A stretch of DNA of 61,703 nt from Nonomuraea corallina (lineage in GTDB: Bacteria > Actinomycetota > Actinomycetes > Streptosporangiales > Streptosporangiaceae), in the NCBI RefSeq assembly GCF_027620315.1, contig NZ_JAPNNL010000021.1, positions 1 through 61,703 on the forward strand. The letters are read 5' to 3'. The translations under genes and the position numbers were made by a program. Positions 34,396 to 42,993 of the stretch are shown here, in pieces (the stretch's first letter is position 1; each line of letters opens with the position of its first letter). The notes below the pieces were generated by a model. That model was given only the letters and a program-made list of their open reading frames with translations. It ran no database searches and was not told the DNA's origin.

Positions 34396-35091
34396 TCAGC
34401 CTCGGGTGGTCCACCGGATGGCGCGGCGGAGGATCTCGCGGTGCTCGGGCACCTCGTACGACGGCGGGTGGTGGCCCAGCGCGTCGTAGACCACGCGGCC
34501 GCCGCCGTGCTCGCGGGCCCACAGCAGAGGGCGCCGGGGCCCGGCGCCGGGCCCGGAGGGCTGACGGGCGGTGAGCAGCGGGACGATCCCCGGCGCCAGG
34601 TCCAGGTCGCCGTACACCTCGTCGACGAGCGTGAACGGATCGAGGCCGTCGACCAGCTCGTGCCCGCCCTCCGGCCGCACCTCGACGGCGGGGCCGATGG
34701 GCGGGTGGTGGGAGCGTCCCCACGCCCAGGCGCCGCCGAGCGTCCGCCCCCACTCCGGCCAGTCGTCGAAGCAGATGCTCGCCGTGTGCAGGCCGAGCAC
34801 GCCGCCGCCCGCCTCCAGGTGGGCCGCCAGCGCGGCCCTGGCGCTCTCGGACGGGCTGGCGCCCTCCGCGCCGGCGAGCTCCCGGTAGCGGGCGGGGGTT
34901 CCGGGCCCGGTCATCGTCCACCGCAGCGCGTTCACGACCAGCAGCGCCGCGCCCGGCAGGGCGTGCAGGGCCGCGTCGACCGCGATGTGCACCTCGGCCT
35001 CCAGGCCCTGGCCGGCGAGCAGCTCGGTCAGGCAGGCGGTGGTGGCGGGGAAGTCGTGGGTGAGCCCGCCGGACAGCACAACGGCACGCAT
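34396..35091 (-). CDS. ThuA-like (class I glutamine-amidotransferase fold) protein
   Basis: A 231-residue protein with the ThuA flavodoxin-like fold: MRAVVLSGGLTHDFPATTACLTELL, GGGVLGLHTASICFDDWPEWGRTLGGAW, VDEVYGDLDL and GRVVYDALGHHPPSY are the conserved strands. ThuA homologues appear in sugar and other catabolic operons with no firmly known reaction. It is the last gene of a minus-strand set with an SDR and two amidohydrolases, 65 nt after the SDR stop. The usual cysteine nucleophile of amidotransferases is absent. Confidence 0.75.
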   Translation of the reverse strand: MRAVVLSGGLTHDFPATTACLTELLAGQGLEAEVHIAVDAALHALPGAALLVVNALRWTMTGPGTPARYRELAGAEGASPSESARAALAAHLEAGGGVLGLHTASICFDDWPEWGRTLGGAWAWGRSHHPPIGPAVEVRPEGGHELVDGLDPFTLVDEVYGDLDLAPGIVPLLTARQPSGPGAGPRRPLLWAREHGGGRVVYDALGHHPPSYEVPEHREILRRAIRWTTRG

Positions 35092-35156
35092 GGCACGTCC
35101 TTCTCAGGTAGGGGGTCGGTCAGCCTGGCGCTCCGGCGGAACGGGCCGCGGGGCCG

Positions 35157-35849
35157 TCAGGTGGCGGTCCAGGCGCCGTCCACGGGGATCACCGCGCCCG
35201 TGAGGTAGGACGCGCCCTCCGAGAGCAGGAACGCCACGGCCGCCGCGATCTCCTCCGGCTCGCCCGCGCGCGCCATCGGGATCCGGTTCATCAGCCACGC
35301 CGTCTGCTCGGGAGAGCCGAGCCGGTCCGCCGTCATCGGCGTACGGATGACGCCGGGCGCGAGGGCGTTGACCCGGATCCCGGCGGGGGCCAGCTCGGCC
35401 GCCGCCGCCCGGACCAGCCCGGCGACACCGGCCTTCGCGGCCACATAGTGCGGCTGCCCGGTGACGGCGTGGGTGCCGGTCACCGAGCTGATGGTGACGA
35501 CCGCGCCGCGGACGCCGCCGGCCAGCCAGCGCCGGGCGCAGCCCTGGATGCCGAGAAACGTCCCGGTGACGTGCACGGAGAGCATGCGCTCGAACTCCGC
35601 GACGTCGAGCTCGGTGATCGCGCCCCGGCTGCGGTGACCGGCGCAGTTGACCAGGGCGTCGAGCGGCCAGGCCGCGTCCAGCACCCGCTCCCAGGAGTCC
35701 CGGCCGGCGACGTCGAGCTCGTGCCCGCCGGGGCCGGGGCGCAGGTCGGCGACCTCGACCTGCCAGCCCTGCGCGGCGAGCAGCTCCGCGCAGGCGGCGC
35801 CGATGCCGGAGGCGCCGCCGGTGACGAGGACGCGGCCGGGTGCGGTCAT
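35157..35849 (-). CDS. Short-chain dehydrogenase/reductase
   Basis: A 230-residue classical SDR with TGGASGIG, NCAGH, SSVTG and the catalytic YVAAK. The end reads LTGAVIPVDGAW. ATG with CGGGAGGTTCTC-type spacing on the minus strand. It follows the amidohydrolases with a 52-nt gap that contains the 17-bp repeats, so it is probably co-transcribed. The substrate is unknown, presumably an alcohol intermediate of the same pathway. Confidence 0.88.
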   Translation of the reverse strand: MTAPGRVLVTGGASGIGAACAELLAAQGWQVEVADLRPGPGGHELDVAGRDSWERVLDAAWPLDALVNCAGHRSRGAITELDVAEFERMLSVHVTGTFLGIQGCARRWLAGGVRGAVVTISSVTGTHAVTGQPHYVAAKAGVAGLVRAAAAELAPAGIRVNALAPGVIRTPMTADRLGSPEQTAWLMNRIPMARAGEPEEIAAAVAFLLSEGASYLTGAVIPVDGAWTAT

Positions 35850-35867
35850 CAGAGAACCTCCGGGAAG

Positions 35868-35927
35868 TCAGGCGGACAGGTCGTTCAGGCGGACACGTCG
35901 TTCAGGCGGACAGGTCGTTCAGGCGGA
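35868..35927 (-). repeat. Tandem 17-bp copies of the 3' end of the amidohydrolase gene
   Basis: TCAGGCGGACAGGTCGT at 35868, 35885 (one change) and 35902, with a partial fourth copy at 35919. On the minus strand each copy ends in TGA. The copy at 35902 holds the real stop; the others place TGA 17 and 34 nt further on, covering the other two reading frames. Confidence 0.88.
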
Positions 35928-36957
35928 GGAGCCTGGCGGCGTTGGCCGAGAGGACGGCGGGGTCCAGCCCCGGCCCTTCGTGGGCGCCGGAGTCCCAGCC
36001 GGCGAAGTTCGTGCCGAACACCAGCCGCTCGGTGCCCGCGTGCTCGGCCAGCAGGTTCAGCGCCCGCTCGTCGTGCACGTGCGTGTCGAACCACAGGCGG
36101 CGGTAGTAGTGCTCGAAGCCGTTCTCCCGCAGCTTCGCCCCGGCCCACGGGCGCTTGACGACGGCGCGGGCGAACCGCCCGGCGACGAACGCGGCCGCGC
36201 CGCCGCCGTGCGAGACGCACACGTCCAGGCCGGGATGCCGCTCCAGCACGCCGCCGAAGACCAGCGCGGCCACGGCCAGCGTCTCGTCGCGGGCGAACCC
36301 GAAGAGCAGGTCGAGGTCGAAGCGCCGGAGCCGGGGATCGGCCGGCGGCCCGTCGGGGCCGAGCGGCGACGGGTGCACGAACAGCGGCACGTCCAGGTCC
36401 ACGAGAGCCTCGTAGAGCGGGTCGAGCTCAGGGTCGTCCAGGGTCCGTCCGGCGGGGTCGGTGTCCACGTACACGGCCGCCAGCCCCAGCTCGCGCACCG
36501 CGCGCCGGGCCTCGGCGATCGACGCGCCGACGTCCTGCACCGGCAGTTGGGCCGCGCCGAGCAGCCGCCCCGGGTACGCGGCCACCGTCGCGGCCAGCGC
36601 GTCGTTGTGGGTCCGCGCGTACGCCAGCGCCGGGCCGGCGTCCAGCCGGTCGAAGTAGGTGAGCGGGTTGGGCGACAGCAACTGGACGTCGACGCCGGCC
36701 TCGTCCATGGCCGCGACGCGGACGTCCACGTCCATGAACGGGCTTCCCGCGTAGCGCACGCCGCGCAGCACGTATCCGCCGACGCGGTAGAAGGGCGTGC
36801 CGTCGTCCGCGACGCCCAGTTCCGGCCCCGCGGCCCCGGCCGCGCCCAGGCTGACCTCCAGCACGGCGTGCGCGTGCACGTCGATCACCGGCGCGCGCCG
36901 CCCGCCCGCGCCCTCGGACGACCCGGTGGCCGGGGGGCCGTGGCGCTGGTCAGACAC
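35902..36957 (-). CDS. Amidohydrolase-2 (ACMSD-like) family metal-dependent hydrolase/decarboxylase
   Basis: A 351-residue TIM-barrel protein of the family that includes aminocarboxymuconate-semialdehyde decarboxylase. The N-terminal HxH is in VIDVHAHAV, followed by LFVHPSPLG and VSHGGGAA. The final segment, normally GSD or GTD with a metal-ligand Asp, reads FGTNFAGWD, so Asn stands in the usual position; a nearby Asp may substitute. It may decarboxylate or hydrolyse an unsaturated acid. It overlaps the upstream amidohydrolase by 8 bp. The C-terminal codons are the template of the downstream 17-bp repeats. Confidence 0.82.
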   Translation of the reverse strand: MSDQRHGPPATGSSEGAGGRRAPVIDVHAHAVLEVSLGAAGAAGPELGVADDGTPFYRVGGYVLRGVRYAGSPFMDVDVRVAAMDEAGVDVQLLSPNPLTYFDRLDAGPALAYARTHNDALAATVAAYPGRLLGAAQLPVQDVGASIAEARRAVRELGLAAVYVDTDPAGRTLDDPELDPLYEALVDLDVPLFVHPSPLGPDGPPADPRLRRFDLDLLFGFARDETLAVAALVFGGVLERHPGLDVCVSHGGGAAAFVAGRFARAVVKRPWAGAKLRENGFEHYYRRLWFDTHVHDERALNLLAEHAGTERLVFGTNFAGWDSGAHEGPGLDPAVLSANAARLLRLNDLSA

Positions 36958-38311
36958 GGGCCAGTTTCTCCAGCTGCTCCTCCGTCAGGGCCAGGCCGCG
37001 GGTCAGTGGGCAGGAGGCGAGGAAGCGGACCTGGTCGGTGGAGCGCATCCGCCGCTCGGGGATCGGGGTGGTGAGGTCGATCCGGCGGCCGCCCTTGACG
37101 ACCTCGGCGATGCGGGCGCGGTCCTGCAGGATCGTGATGTCCCGCAGCGGGTCGCCGTCGATGACGAGGACGTCGGCGAGCCGGCCGGGCTCCAGCGTGC
37201 CGACCTCGCCCTCCATCCGCAGCGCGAAGGCGCCGTTGCGGGTGGCCGCGACGATCGCCTCCATCGGCGTCATGCCCATGTACTGCACGAACATCTCCAG
37301 TTCGCGGGCGTGCCACTCGCCGACCGGGGTGACGGCGAAGCCGGTCTCCGAGCCGGTGAGGAACGGCACGCCGGCGGCGTGCGCCTTGGCCATCTGCGCG
37401 GCGGTGATCTCGATCTCGGCGCGGAACACGTCGAGCAGCTCGGGCGCGCTGCCGATCTTCTGGCCGTAGTCGGCGAGGTTGCCGAGGAGCGTGAAGGTGG
37501 GGCACAGCGCGCTGCCGGACTCGATCACGGCTTCGAGCGCCTCGTCGTCCATGTAGGAGGCGTGGTAGATCAGGTCGACGCCGGCCCGGGCGGCGTCGCG
37601 GGTGCTCGCGGAGTTGCGGCAGTGGGCGACGACCTTGGTGTTGAGCTCGTGCGCGGTGTCGCAGACGGTACGCAGCTCGTCGAGGTTCCAGACCTGGACC
37701 TCGGGGCCCTTCATGGACGGGATCAGGCCGGTGACCATGATCTTGATCCAGTCGACCCCGTACTTGATCTGGCGGCGCACCTCCTTGACCATCATGTCGC
37801 GGTTGTGCACGACGGTCGCGTAGCCGGTGGTGCCCTCGTCGGCGATCATCCGGCCGGCCGTGCCGCCGAGCATGGTCATCAGGGCCTGTCCCCCGGCGCG
37901 CATGCGGGGGCCCTCGACGATGCCCGTGTCGATGGCGTCGCGCAGCTCGACCCCGATGGACCACAGGCAGTCGGCGTCGAGCACGCCGGTGACCCCGGCG
38001 CGCAGCACCTTGCGCGCGTGGTAGGCCGACAGCATCGAGCTGTAGCCCTGCGTCCTGTGGTGGAAGAGCTCGTCGTTCCCTGTCGGCTCGCCGAAGCTGA
38101 GGTGGGTGTGGGCGTCGATCAGGCCGGGCATGACCGTGCGGCCGGTCGCGTCGATCCGTTCGTCCACGCCGCCCGACTCGGCCTCGGCCACCGCCTCGGC
38201 GCCCAGGGCGGCGATCCGGTCCCCCCGGATCAGCACCGCCTCGCCCGCTCGCGGCGCGGCGCCGGTCCCGTCGATGACGGCGCCTCCGGTGATCAAGATG
38301 CTGTCAGCCAT
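36950..38311 (-). CDS. Amidohydrolase-1 family metallohydrolase (imidazolonepropionase-like)
   Basis: A 453-residue protein of the dipeptidase/imidazolonepropionase-like branch. The composite beta-sandwich start ILITGGAVIDGTG leads to the metal motif MPGLIDAHTHL. The carboxylated lysine is likely in DWIKIMVTG, histidines follow in VVAHCRN and IYHASYM, and the last acidic position is in TGSETGF, where Glu replaces the common Asp. GTLEPGRLADVLVIDGDPL closes the sandwich. It is the first gene of the four-gene minus-strand operon. A half-site of the operator family lies 35 nt upstream. The substrate is a cyclic or linear amide or ester, unknown. Confidence 0.85.
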   Translation of the reverse strand: MADSILITGGAVIDGTGAAPRAGEAVLIRGDRIAALGAEAVAEAESGGVDERIDATGRTVMPGLIDAHTHLSFGEPTGNDELFHHRTQGYSSMLSAYHARKVLRAGVTGVLDADCLWSIGVELRDAIDTGIVEGPRMRAGGQALMTMLGGTAGRMIADEGTTGYATVVHNRDMMVKEVRRQIKYGVDWIKIMVTGLIPSMKGPEVQVWNLDELRTVCDTAHELNTKVVAHCRNSASTRDAARAGVDLIYHASYMDDEALEAVIESGSALCPTFTLLGNLADYGQKIGSAPELLDVFRAEIEITAAQMAKAHAAGVPFLTGSETGFAVTPVGEWHARELEMFVQYMGMTPMEAIVAATRNGAFALRMEGEVGTLEPGRLADVLVIDGDPLRDITILQDRARIAEVVKGGRRIDLTTPIPERRMRSTDQVRFLASCPLTRGLALTEEQLEKLARV

Positions 38312-38346
38312 CGGCTCTCCTCGAACCTCGGTATGCGTGTGAAGGT

Positions 38347-38353
38347 TAACGAC
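38347..38353. promoter_or_regulatory. Site E: half-site TAACGAC of the operator family
   Basis: A perfect right half followed by TAT, as in site H, but no recognisable left half six bases away. It lies between the divergent amidohydrolase and TrmB-like genes. Confidence 0.35.
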
Positions 38354-38430
38354 TATTCGAGGTCCTGGCTAGACTGCCCGGTGGTGATCGGAATTCGTCC
38401 CGGACCCCGAGGTGATGCGACGATGGCAAC

Positions 38431-39327
38431 GTGTCTCAGCAGAGAGTGATCGAAGAGCTTCAGCGCCTCGGCATGTCCGGCTACGAGGCCAAGGCCTACG
38501 TCGCGCTGGTGGCCGCCGGCGCCCCGCTCAACGGCTACGAGGTGGCCAAGCGCTCCGGGGTGCCGCGCAGCACGGTCTACGAGACGCTGGGCAAGCTCGT
38601 GGGCCGGGGGGCGGCCTACGAGGTGCGGCTGGGCGACGCGGGCGTGGGCTACATCTCGCTGCCCCCGGCGTCGCTGCTGGACCGGATGCGGCGCGAGTTC
38701 GACCAGTCGATCGACAGTCTGCGCGAGGCGCTGCCCGAGGTGGCCTCGCCCACCCAGGTGCGGCTGATCCACAACCTCACCGACCGGTCGTCGCTGCTCA
38801 CCCGGGCCGAGGACGTGGTCGCCGCGGCGCGCAGGGACCTGTTCCTGTCCGGCTGGCCGGCCGAGATCGAGCCGCTCAAGGCCCTGGCCCGCCGGGCCGA
38901 GGCGGACGGCGTCGACGTCTCCGCGGTCGTCTTCGGCGACGACCCCGACCCGGTGGGCCACACCACCCAGCACCGCTTCTCCAGCCCCAAGGTGGCGCTG
39001 GAGAACCTGGGCTGCCGGCTGCTGGTCGTCGTGGCCGACCGCGAGCAGGCCGTCATCGGCGGCGTGATCAACGAGGAGGCCTGGGGCGTCTACACCGACG
39101 ACCCGGCGGTGGTCCTGGTCGCGGTCGAGTACGTACGGCACGACATCGCCATGCACCTGATCGTGGAGAAGTTCGCCGCCGAGGACTTCGAGTCGTTCTG
39201 GAAGTCCGACCCGGCGCTGCTGCGCCTGCGCGCCGACCACGGCGCGCCAGCCACGCTGCTCAAGAGGGGGGCCCGCGAGACCCCGGGCGGCTCCGGGCGG
39301 CGCCGCGGCGCCGACGGCCCGCGCTGA
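38431..39327 (+). CDS. TrmB-like transcriptional regulator
   Basis: A 298-residue regulator. The N-terminal winged helix (LGMSGYEAKAYVALVAAGAPLNGYEVAKRSGVPRSTVYETLGKLV) is that of the TrmB family, followed by a PLD-like effector domain (RAEDVVAAARRDLFLSGWPAEIEPLKALARRAEADGVDV). TrmB proteins bind sugars or other small molecules and act as repressors or activators. The GTG start lacks a strong ribosome site. It stands in the middle of the units that share the GWCGYTA-N6-TRRCGAC operator, just upstream of the importer, which makes it the best in-window candidate for that regulator. That link is unproven. Confidence 0.8.
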   Translation: MSQQRVIEELQRLGMSGYEAKAYVALVAAGAPLNGYEVAKRSGVPRSTVYETLGKLVGRGAAYEVRLGDAGVGYISLPPASLLDRMRREFDQSIDSLREALPEVASPTQVRLIHNLTDRSSLLTRAEDVVAAARRDLFLSGWPAEIEPLKALARRAEADGVDVSAVVFGDDPDPVGHTTQHRFSSPKVALENLGCRLLVVVADREQAVIGGVINEEAWGVYTDDPAVVLVAVEYVRHDIAMHLIVEKFAAEDFESFWKSDPALLRLRADHGAPATLLKRGARETPGGSGRRRGADGPR

Positions 39328-39405
39328 CCCTGGGCGGTCACAAGCCGGCTCGCGCTGATCACGGGCTGACCCCGAGTTGATCGGGGCGGGTCCGCCTGCC
39401 CTGGC

Positions 39406-39436
39406 ACGGCGTCCACCGGTTCGGCGGACGCCGTTT
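39406..39436 (+). terminator. Hairpin terminator after the TrmB-like gene
   Basis: ACGGCGTCC-(11)-GGACGCCGT, a perfect 9-bp stem followed by TT, between the regulator and the Liv operon. Confidence 0.6.
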
Positions 39437-39530
39437 CCGCATGCCCGCAGGCCGTGCGCCCCCGGTCACTCTCCGCCGACCGCGCCGATCCGCGTCGTTG
39501 CCAAATCGGGACTGTCGCACTCTCTCGTTG

Positions 39531-39550
39531 GACGTTAGCATCCTGACGAC
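39531..39550 (+). promoter_or_regulatory. Site F of the operator family, upstream of livH
   Basis: GACGTTA-GCATCC-TGACGAC. Both halves match the consensus. It ends 20 nt before the GTG of livH and 5 nt before the TAGGAGG ribosome site, a repressor-like position. Confidence 0.65.
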
Positions 39551-39570
39551 TAGCGGTAGGAGGCATCACC

Positions 39571-40431
39571 GTGTGGCAACAGATCATCAGCGGGTTGCAG
39601 GCGGGAAGCTGGTACTCGCTCATGGCGCTCGCCATCGTCCTCGTTCTCAAAGCGACCGATGTACCCAACTTCGCCATGGCTGAGCTGGGCTTATTCCCGG
39701 CCTTCTGCACCTGGGCGCTCATCGACGGAGCGCAGCTGTCGTGGTGGGTGGCGGTGCCGATCGGGTTGCTCATCGGCATCGCCCTTTCCGTAGTGGTGGA
39801 ACGCACGGCTATCCGGCCGATCCTGGCGGAGAACCATTTCGCCACCGTGTTGATGACGATCGCGGTCTTCGTCGTGATCAACGCGGTGGTCCAGCTCGTC
39901 TGGGGCTCCGAGCCCCGCAAGATCGACTCCCCGTTCGCGGGCTCGTTCACCGTGGCGGGGCAGATCGTGGCCTACGAGCAGCTGGTCAGCATCGCGGCGG
40001 GGCTCGCGGTGATGGTCGGGCTCATCCTGTTCTTCCGTACGCCGCTCGGTGTGCAGATGCAGGCCATCGCGGAGGACCGCGTGACGCCGCGGCTGCTCGG
40101 CGTCTCGGTCACGACGGTGTTCCGCACCTCCTGGGCCCTGGCCGGGGCGATCGCCACGATCGCGCTGCTGCTGCAGGGGCAGGCCTCGCTGCTCACGGAC
40201 CAGAACGGGTCCGGGCTGCTCATCAAGGGTTTCGTGGCGGCGACGCTGGGCGGGTTCTCCAGCATCACCGGGGCCTTCGTCGGCGGGCTGGCGCTCGGCG
40301 TCGCGGAGAACCTCGCGGGCGCGTACATCTCGACGTCGAGCAAGACGGCCATCGCGCTGCTGGCCATCGTCGTGGTGCTCTCGATCAAGCCGCAGGGGCT
40401 GTTCGGCCGCCACCAGGTCAGGGAGGTCTGA
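39571..40431 (+). CDS. livH: Branched-chain-type ABC importer permease LivH
   Basis: A 286-residue inner-membrane permease with about eight hydrophobic segments. ISGLQAGSWYSLMALAIVLVLKATDVPNFAMAELGLF is the LivH opening, and GLLIKGFVAATLGGFSSITGAFVGGLALGVAENL the conserved cytoplasmic loop that meets the ATPase. The GTG start follows TAGGAGG. It is the first of five genes of a complete HAAT-family importer. The family takes up amino acids but also aromatic acids, amides and other carboxylates, so the substrate is open. Confidence 0.92.
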   Translation: MWQQIISGLQAGSWYSLMALAIVLVLKATDVPNFAMAELGLFPAFCTWALIDGAQLSWWVAVPIGLLIGIALSVVVERTAIRPILAENHFATVLMTIAVFVVINAVVQLVWGSEPRKIDSPFAGSFTVAGQIVAYEQLVSIAAGLAVMVGLILFFRTPLGVQMQAIAEDRVTPRLLGVSVTTVFRTSWALAGAIATIALLLQGQASLLTDQNGSGLLIKGFVAATLGGFSSITGAFVGGLALGVAENLAGAYISTSSKTAIALLAIVVVLSIKPQGLFGRHQVREV

Positions 40432-41441
40432 TGAGGCGGCTCCCCCTGCCGGCGCCGTGGCGGATCGCCGGCGCCGCCGGCGCCCTGGCGGCCGCGCTCG
40501 TCCTGCTGGCCCTGCCCGGCCTGGTCAACCCGTACCTGCTCTTCCAGGCGTGCCTGGTCATGGTGACGGCGACGGCGGGGCTCGGACTCGTCCTGATCAT
40601 GGGGTGGTCGGGGCAGATCGCCCTGTCCCAGGCCGGTTTCCTCGGCGTGGGCGCGTACGCGACCACCTTCCTGGTCGGCCAGGGCTGGGCCTGGCCGGTC
40701 GCGACGCTCACCGCCGGACTGGTCGCCGCGCTGTTCGGCGTGCTCATCGGGCTGCCGGCCACCCGGCTGCGCGGCTTCTACCTCGCGATCGCCACGCTCG
40801 CGTTCGCCGAGCTGATGATCCGCGTGTTCGTGGAGGCCACGCCGATCACCGGCGGCATCGCCGGCACCGCCGTGCAGCCGATGGTCCTGCCCGGCCTCGA
40901 CGTCGACGGCAGCCGCTGGTACCTGTGCCTGGGCGTGGCCGCCCTCACCACGGCCGTCGTCATGCGCATCGGGCGCGTCGGGCTCGGCCGGCGGCTGCGG
41001 GTCGTGCGCGACGCGGAGATCGCCGCCCCGTCGCTGGGCGTGAGCCCGACGCGCACGAAGCTGCTGGCCTTCGCGCTGTCGGCGTTCATCGGCGGGATCG
41101 CCGGGGCGCTGTACGCGCAGTGCCTGTCGTACCTGACGCCGGAGATCTTCGACATGGGGCTGCTCATCGAGTTCCTGGTCGTCGCGTTCCTCGGCGGCGT
41201 GGGCTACGTCGCCGGGCCGTTCCTCGGCGCCGTCGTGGTGGTGGTGCTCCGCGACCTGCTGCAGGACCTCGGGAGCTGGCAGCGGCTCGTGTACGGGCTG
41301 ATCCTCGCGCTGGCGATCGCGTTCCTGCCGCGCGGGCTGGCCTCGCTGCCCGCCCGGCTGCGGGCCAGGCGCCCGGCCCCGCCCGCCTCCGAACCGCCGC
41401 CCGTGTCCGGGCAGGCCGACCTGACGGGAGCCGCCCGATGA
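40431..41441 (+). CDS. livM: Branched-chain-type ABC importer permease LivM
   Basis: A 336-residue second permease with about ten hydrophobic segments. ILPG-type start is absent, but GLGLVLIMGWSGQIALSQAGFLGVGAYATTFL and LAFALSAFIGGIAGALYAQCLSYLTPEIFD are diagnostic of LivM. ATG overlaps the livH stop by one base (TGATG). It pairs with LivH to form the channel. A Pro-rich cytoplasmic tail follows the last helix. Confidence 0.92.
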   Translation: MRRLPLPAPWRIAGAAGALAAALVLLALPGLVNPYLLFQACLVMVTATAGLGLVLIMGWSGQIALSQAGFLGVGAYATTFLVGQGWAWPVATLTAGLVAALFGVLIGLPATRLRGFYLAIATLAFAELMIRVFVEATPITGGIAGTAVQPMVLPGLDVDGSRWYLCLGVAALTTAVVMRIGRVGLGRRLRVVRDAEIAAPSLGVSPTRTKLLAFALSAFIGGIAGALYAQCLSYLTPEIFDMGLLIEFLVVAFLGGVGYVAGPFLGAVVVVVLRDLLQDLGSWQRLVYGLILALAIAFLPRGLASLPARLRARRPAPPASEPPPVSGQADLTGAAR

Positions 41442-42208
41442 ACACCCTCGAACTGTCGGGGATCGCCGTGCGGTTCGGCGGCAACGAGGTGCTGAAAGGC
41501 GTCGACCTCGCCATCGGCCCCGGGTTCACCGGGCTGATCGGCCCGAACGGCGCCGGCAAGACGACGGTGTTCAACGTGGTCACCGGCTACGTCCGGCCGG
41601 TCGAGGGGACGGTGCGGATCGCGGGCGAGCCGGTCCCGTCCGGCCGTCCGGCGGTCGTGGCCCGCAGGGGCGTGCGCCGCACGTTCCAGACGCCCCGGCT
41701 GGTGGCCGAGCTGACGGTCGAGGCGAACGTGCTCGCCGGGCTGGACGCCGAGGTGGCCCGCGGCGGCGGGCTGGCCGACTTCCTCGGCGTATCGCGGGCG
41801 GCTCGCGCGGCCCGGGAGCGGGTGCGCGAGCTGCTCGACGCCTTCGGGCTCGCCGACCGCGCCGCCGAGCCGGTCGGGAACCTGCCGCTGGGCAGCCAGA
41901 AGATCGTGGAGGTGGCCCGCGCGCTCGCGCCCCGGCCGCGCATCGTGCTGCTGGACGAGCCCGCCGCGGGCCTGTCGGCCGCCGACGTGGACCGGATGGT
42001 CGCGCCGCTGGCCGAGATCGGCGCCCGCGACGAGCTGTCCATCCTGATCATCGAGCACGACCTGGAGCTGGTCTCGCGGCTGTGCCCGCGGGTCGCGGCG
42101 TTGCACTTCGGGCGCATCCTGGCGGACGGCACCCCGGCCGAGGTCGTCGCCCACCCCGATGTCGTCAAGGCCTACCTGGGAGCCGGCGTTGCTACTGTCG
42201 ATACGTGA
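41438..42208 (+). CDS. livG: ABC importer ATPase LivG
   Basis: A 256-residue ATPase. Walker A is GPNGAGKT and Walker B IVLLDEPAAGLS. The signature is degenerate (LPLGSQKIVEVARAL replacing LSGGQ), as is usual for LivG. FQTPRLVAELTVEANVLAG is the Q-loop region. The ATG overlaps the livM stop by four bases. It energises transport together with LivF. Confidence 0.92.
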   Translation: MNTLELSGIAVRFGGNEVLKGVDLAIGPGFTGLIGPNGAGKTTVFNVVTGYVRPVEGTVRIAGEPVPSGRPAVVARRGVRRTFQTPRLVAELTVEANVLAGLDAEVARGGGLADFLGVSRAARAARERVRELLDAFGLADRAAEPVGNLPLGSQKIVEVARALAPRPRIVLLDEPAAGLSAADVDRMVAPLAEIGARDELSILIIEHDLELVSRLCPRVAALHFGRILADGTPAEVVAHPDVVKAYLGAGVATVDT

Positions 42209-42896
42209 GCTGACCTCCGGCTACGGCCGGATCCCGGTGCTGCGCGGGGTCGACCTCGACGTGGCGGAGGGCGAGATCGTCGCGCTGCTCGGGGTCAACG
42301 GCGCGGGCAAGTCCACGACGCTGCGGGCCGTCTCCGGCGTGCTGCCCACCTGGTCGGGCACCGTCAGCTTCGACGGCACGACCCTCGGCAGGCGCACCCC
42401 CGAGGCCAGGGCCAGGCTCGGCCTCGGCCACGTCCCCGAGGGCCGCGGCATCCTCTCCTCGCTCACCGTCCGGCAGAACCTGCGCCTGGGCGCCACCGCT
42501 CGCGGGCGCGGCGCCCGGGACGTCGCCCAGGACGAGGAGCGGCTGCTGGAGGTGTTCGACGCGCTGCGCGACAAGCTGGGCGCGCCGGCCGGCTCGCTGT
42601 CCGGCGGCCAGCAGCAGATGCTGGCCGTCGCCAGGGCGCTCATCGGCCGGCCGCGCCTGGTGATGGTCGACGAGATGTCGTTCGGTCTCGCGCCGATCCT
42701 GGTCACCCAGCTGCTCGGGCTGGTCGCGCGGCTGCGCGCGGAGTCGGGCACCGCGTTCCTGCTCGTCGAGCAGCACTCGGCCGTGCTCGACATCGCCGAT
42801 CGCGCGTACGTGCTCTCCGGCGGAGCCGTGCACACCTCGGGCCCCGCCCACGAGCTCGCGCAGTCGGAGAACCTCGTCCGCGCCTATCTGGGCTGA
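42189..42896 (+). CDS. livF: ABC importer ATPase LivF
   Basis: A 235-residue ATPase: Walker A GVNGAGKST, signature LSGGQQQMLAVARAL, Walker B LVMVDEMSFGLAP, and VPEGRGIL, which is typical of LivF. The Walker B Glu is followed by Met rather than Pro. TTG 42189 is preferred because GGGAG lies six bases upstream and the length is standard; an ATG at 42159 would add ten residues and overlap livG by 50 bp. The last 17 bp are tandemly repeated downstream. Confidence 0.9.
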   Translation: MLLSIRELTSGYGRIPVLRGVDLDVAEGEIVALLGVNGAGKSTTLRAVSGVLPTWSGTVSFDGTTLGRRTPEARARLGLGHVPEGRGILSSLTVRQNLRLGATARGRGARDVAQDEERLLEVFDALRDKLGAPAGSLSGGQQQMLAVARALIGRPRLVMVDEMSFGLAPILVTQLLGLVARLRAESGTAFLLVEQHSAVLDIADRAYVLSGGAVHTSGPAHELAQSENLVRAYLG

Positions 42897-42965
42897 ACGC
42901 CTATCTGGGCTGAACGCCTATCTGGGCCGAACGCCTATCTGGGCTGAACGCCTACCTCGGCTGAA
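42881..42965 (+). repeat. Five tandem 17-bp copies of the livF 3' end
   Basis: CGCCTATCTGGGCTGAA starts at 42881, 42898, 42915 (TGA changed to CGA), 42932 and 42949 (two changes). The first copy encodes the last residues and stop of LivF. The array fills most of the gap before livK. Confidence 0.92.
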
Positions 42966-42993
42966 CACTCGCACCATCTCACTGGAGGGTCCC

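Noticed and set aside
42881..42965. The 17-bp repeats as a CRISPR array
   Set aside because: There are no spacers between units and no cas genes. The first unit is the coding end of livF.
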